A stretch of DNA of 64,000 nucleotides, taken from the NCBI RefSeq assembly GCF_008831285.2, contig NC_045138.2:32149934-32213933 (forward strand), written 5' to 3'. Position numbers and translations under genes: made by a program. Positions within the stretch are counted from its first letter, which is position 1, and each line of letters begins with the position of its first letter. Source of the DNA: Nymphaea colorata (lineage: Eukaryota; Streptophyta; Magnoliopsida; Nymphaeales; Nymphaeaceae). This document shows positions 60,721-64,000 of this stretch, one piece after another. The notes under the pieces are model-generated. The model was given only the letters and a program-made list of their open reading frames with translations, was not told the origin of the DNA and did no database searches.

Positions 60721-61914
60721 TGCTTTATTTTAAAATAACATATATTTTAGTTTGATTATTTTTTTTCACATTAGTGCCCCATAGCCAAAAATTTCTGGCT
60801 CCGCCACTGATTGTGGACATAGAAAATTGAATAACAAAAGAATAAAAAAGTGAGAGAAAATGAGAGAAAGGGAGAGAGAGATTGGAGGGTGAAGAAGTGA
60901 GAAATATAGGGAAAGAAAAAAAATGATGAAGATTATGAGAAAGAAAAAAAAAGTTGACAAACAAAGAAATGAAAAACCAAGTGTTGTAGGGGGATGTACA
61001 AGGAACAAGGAACATATGAAAAGGATGGAGCTTATAAAGGAGCTTCAGGGACATGAAAAAATTTAAAGAAGCTGAGAATGGAGAATTAGGAAGAGTTGCA
61101 CGGATAGAAGGGGAGGATGGAGATGAAAAGGGTGAAGAAGTGGGATTTTGGGATGGAGAAGAAGAAGACCAACGTGAGGATAAGAGGGTACCAATAAAAA
61201 TAATCCATGGTAGGTTCTTTTGAAATATATATAGTTGATATCATGTAGGAAGTGGTTTATTTTGTCTTATTCAGTAAATCACTTAAAAATTATAGACAAT
61301 GACTAGATGATAAATGTGATATAACTTTTCTTATACTTTGTGGTTGTTATGGAGTTGGGCCAGGGGAGGGAGGGGGTTCATTCATGACAATCATGAATAA
61401 TTAACTCAAAGCGAGTTATGCAAATTAGGAAGTAATTTAATTTTGAGTTGGTTAATTTAAAGAAGTCAATAATTTTATGCTCAGTAGAGTAGCGGTGATG
61501 TAAACCAAGAAACATCAAACCAAATAAATCATTATACAAATGATTTGTAGGTCCATTGACAATTATTTACTTTTAAGTTAATATTTATTTAGAAACTTAG
61601 ATAATAATTTATTGTGTCAACAACAACTATCGACATATGATGTTCTACTTGTAATATGTTTCACAAGTGAATCCTTTTAGGTTGTGCATAAAACACTCTA
61701 TTATCTGATCAGTTAAACAATTACTAAAAAGAGCAACTAAGGATGATGCACTTTGGCTAGATTTCAAATAACAACTATTTTGAGGTCTACTTGATGAAGA
61801 AGAATGTTTTGTTGAAGAATGTTTTGATCAACATTTTCTAATTTAGAGATTCTAAGATCACTACGATGGTGAACAATATTCCAAGAATTATGGGTTTAAG
61901 GTAGTATAAAAATT

Positions 61915-62124
61915 GTGCTAAAAAAGACAAGAGATAAGTGTGCAACCCTCCTATGCATGACAATAAGAGAATTCATGATTGTAGACAAGTGCAAGGTGGC
62001 CCAGTTCATTGAAGACATTGAACAAGTGAATTGCCATGCATGGGGTGTCCTTATGCTCGCTCATTTATACACAAATATTTGTAATGGGTTTATGCCATGT
62101 CCACATCTATTTGAATCCAAGTAA
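61915..62124 (+). pseudogene. Plant-mobile-domain-like fragment
   Basis: The frame gives FIEDIEQVNCHAWGVLMLAHL followed by YTNIC. The pattern of aromatic and acidic residues, then AWG...LAHLY, is like the conserved part of plant mobile domain (MAIN-like, transposon-derived) proteins. There is no full domain. A diverged duplicate follows at about 62266-62435. Confidence 0.4.
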
Positions 62125-62435
62125 TTCCCAATGACAAAATTCATGATGATGAAGATCTCGTATATACAAGAGAAATGGTTGGGATGATCTATGTGGGCAC
62201 ATCAATGGAAGCTCATCAAGAAATAAATTATTATTTATTTTCTTGGACTACATAAAACAACAATTCATGATTGTAGATAAGTGCAAGCTGGCCCTGATTC
62301 ATTGAAGACATTGAACAAGTAAATTGCTATGCATGGGGTGCTGCTATGTTCACTTGTACATAAATATTTGTCATGGGTTCATGCTGTCATTTGTTTGTAC
62401 AACCTTCAAATAATTCTCAACAACAAAATTCATAA
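61971..62435. repeat. Duplicated block, about 295-bp period
   Basis: TTCATGATTGTAGA(C/T)AAGTGCAAG through CATTGAAGACATTGAACAAGT and GCATGGGGTG appears at 61971-62110 and again at 62266-62400 with point and indel differences. The first copy keeps an open frame; the second is shifted. Confidence 0.75.
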
Positions 62436-63426
62436 GGCTTGTAGACAAAGAAGAATTTAGGTATGTCATTCTACAAGAAATGGGTGCTCTAAGGCTGAAA
62501 TTAATAACATTTGATAATAAATATAACAATTTGAACATGTAACTTAAATTGTCCAATGTAGTTTGCTACCCATTACACCATTCTATCAACAATGCACTTT
62601 TTGGGTTTCACAAAAGAGAGAGAAAGATTAACAATAAAGTTGTTGAATATATTGGTGTTCTAAGTGCTATAAACAGAAACATGATTGTCATAATAACTTG
62701 TTTGTTCTTTTGATGGGTTGTTCTTGAAAATGACTTGGTTGTTTTTTGCCATTTGTTTTTTTCCATTTTCTTACCAGCAACTTTTTGTGCACTATTCTTT
62801 TTTCTAGTAATTGTAATAATTTCTTAGCTTTCTTTTGATATATGTTGTTATATGTATTAATCTATTGGGTATCTACACTTGGGTGGTGCTTCTTCTGTGG
62901 GTTAAGGGTTGTAAAACCTTTAGAACTCACTTTTATTTTGTGACATTGTTTAGGTGGGTTGTTATAGATTGATGGTCAAGACAACTTTCCTAGTGCATCA
63001 CTTGTTAATTTCTTCTTGTATTTATATGTTTCTTTACTTTTTGATGTCAAATCTACTAAATGCATAAGTTATATATGCATGAGGTTGTAATAAGAAGCTA
63101 TTTGACACTTCTTATCTTCACATTAAGGACTTATGACTTGTATACAATATTTCTATCTTCTATGCTTTGTTCATCTTTCATAATAAGTGACGTAGATAAT
63201 TCTCTAATGTTTCTTAATCAAGTGCTTTTGATATATATTGAATAAATTACCTTTGAAGTAGTATTTTTTTGCATGTATACTTGACTACTTTGTCATTAAT
63301 ATTGTAAGTAACATATGTTTCTTGCCCTTAAAAGATTCTTTGTCCTCCCATACCTGATGATACCTATAGAGATTTGTTTTTTGGATGCCTACTTATATGT
63401 TCTAATTTATAGCAGCTCCATTTTAT

Positions 63427-63645
63427 GCAAATGCAGTTGAGGGGTACACATATTGTGGCTCACATTAATATTTTTATACACAAAATTGTGGGTGTAAGTT
63501 GAAGCATTTCACATTTTCTTTAAGTTCGTTGATAGTCTCCATTGTAAGCCATTCAAATGCAATTGAGGGATGCACATATTGTAGCTCACATTAACATTTT
63601 TATACCCAAAATTGTGGGTGTAAGTTGAAGCATTGGCATTTTTTT
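63427..63645. repeat. About 126-bp duplication
   Basis: AATGCA(G/A)TTGAGGG, GCTCACATTAA and AAAATTGTGGGTGTAAGTTG, in that order, occur at 63427-63512 and 63553-63645. Confidence 0.8.
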
Positions 63646-64000
63646 AAAGCTTATTTTGTTTAAGACCATTAATAAATAATTCATGTTGTTCTAAGAGACA
63701 AAAGATTAATAAAAAACAATCACAATTGACAACGCCATGACTCGAACTCGAATAAACTCATGATTGGGTAATCAGGTCAAAGAGTTGTCCAAACGACTCG
63801 ACTAAGTTAGGTCACAAATTTTTATAATGCATTTTTTCTATAAATAAATTGTTGTGACTTCATGTTTGATCCTTTCATCAACTTACAATGACTAACATAT
63901 AATATGAGTGTTTATGTATAATTAGTAAAATTTATGATATTTCACTATTCAAAAAATAAGAAACTTTAGTATTCATCAACACACAACAAAAAAAGAACAT

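Larger units (their letters stand above)
56078..60809 (+). mobile_element. hAT-superfamily DNA transposon, complete ends, dead transposase
   Basis: The element starts CAGTAGCGGAGC and ends GCTCCGCCACTG. These are inverted repeats with one mismatch in 12. It is flanked by a perfect 8-bp duplication, ATTGTGGA, at 56070-56077 and 60810-60817, the diagnostic hAT signature. The total length is 4732 bp. From left to right it holds a duplicated leader block (56358-56475 and 56519-56655), an 84-bp tandem repeat (57661-57985), the transposase pseudogene (58134-60476) and subterminal repeats (about 60530-60720). Confidence 0.92.
60818..64000. other. AT-rich repeat-bearing DNA, no intact gene
   Basis: Apart from the repeats listed separately, I see no gene. 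A purine-rich tract runs at about 60830-61180. A small patch of CGAACTCGAA / CGACTCGAC words at about 63731-63805 resembles the TCGAG-type element end in HD16 intron 4. Confidence 0.55.

Overview
This is nuclear DNA from a flowering plant. Genes are split by many GT-AG introns, one over 4 kb. Intergenic DNA is AT-rich and full of microsatellites, MITE-like repeats and decayed transposons, and every recognisable gene belongs to a plant family. The sequence does not let me name the species.

Six coding units can be supported, five genes and one upstream ORF. All exon models below were joined by hand, and the reading phase closes at every junction. (1) Minus strand 2457-9166: a three-exon FRIGIDA-like gene of the FRL4 type, 509 aa. 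(2) Minus strand 11198-17469: a twelve-exon LAMMER (CLK-type) kinase closest to plant AFC3, 410 aa, with a 27-nt microexon across the start of the glycine-rich loop. (3) Plus strand 23636-36490: a sixteen-exon casein-kinase-1-like kinase of the HD16/EL1 (AEL, MLK, PPK) family, 697 aa, with a probable 5' UTR intron. (4) Plus strand 41180-41575: an intronless small plant protein of unknown function carrying a conserved YDPYTY / EPDNLSRSFS C-terminus, behind a good TATA box. (5) Minus strand 49407-54079: a two-exon plant protein of unknown function, 223 aa, whose 64-nt last exon lies 4 kb away and ends in CVIQ, a possible prenylation box. (6) A 29-codon upstream ORF in the leader of gene 5 (54362-54451).

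Genes 2 and 3 are divergent and separated by about 5 kb holding an inverted pair of one MITE family. FRIGIDA-like, AFC and HD16 families are all tied to flowering time, RNA processing or light/clock signalling elsewhere. Whether their proximity matters here is unknown.

The right side is transposon-rich. A complete 4.7-kb hAT element (56078-60809) has near-perfect terminal repeats and a perfect 8-bp target duplication, but its transposase is dead, with many in-frame stops that look like C-to-T or G-to-A decay. Smaller relatives sit in the first HD16 intron and near 18.7 kb. A LINE remnant (about 47.8-48.3 kb), a short LTR-like insertion in an HD16 intron, several MITE candidates and a duplicated plant-mobile-domain-like fragment (61.9-62.4 kb) make up most of the rest. 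I found no tRNA, rRNA, CRISPR array or bacterial-type operon.
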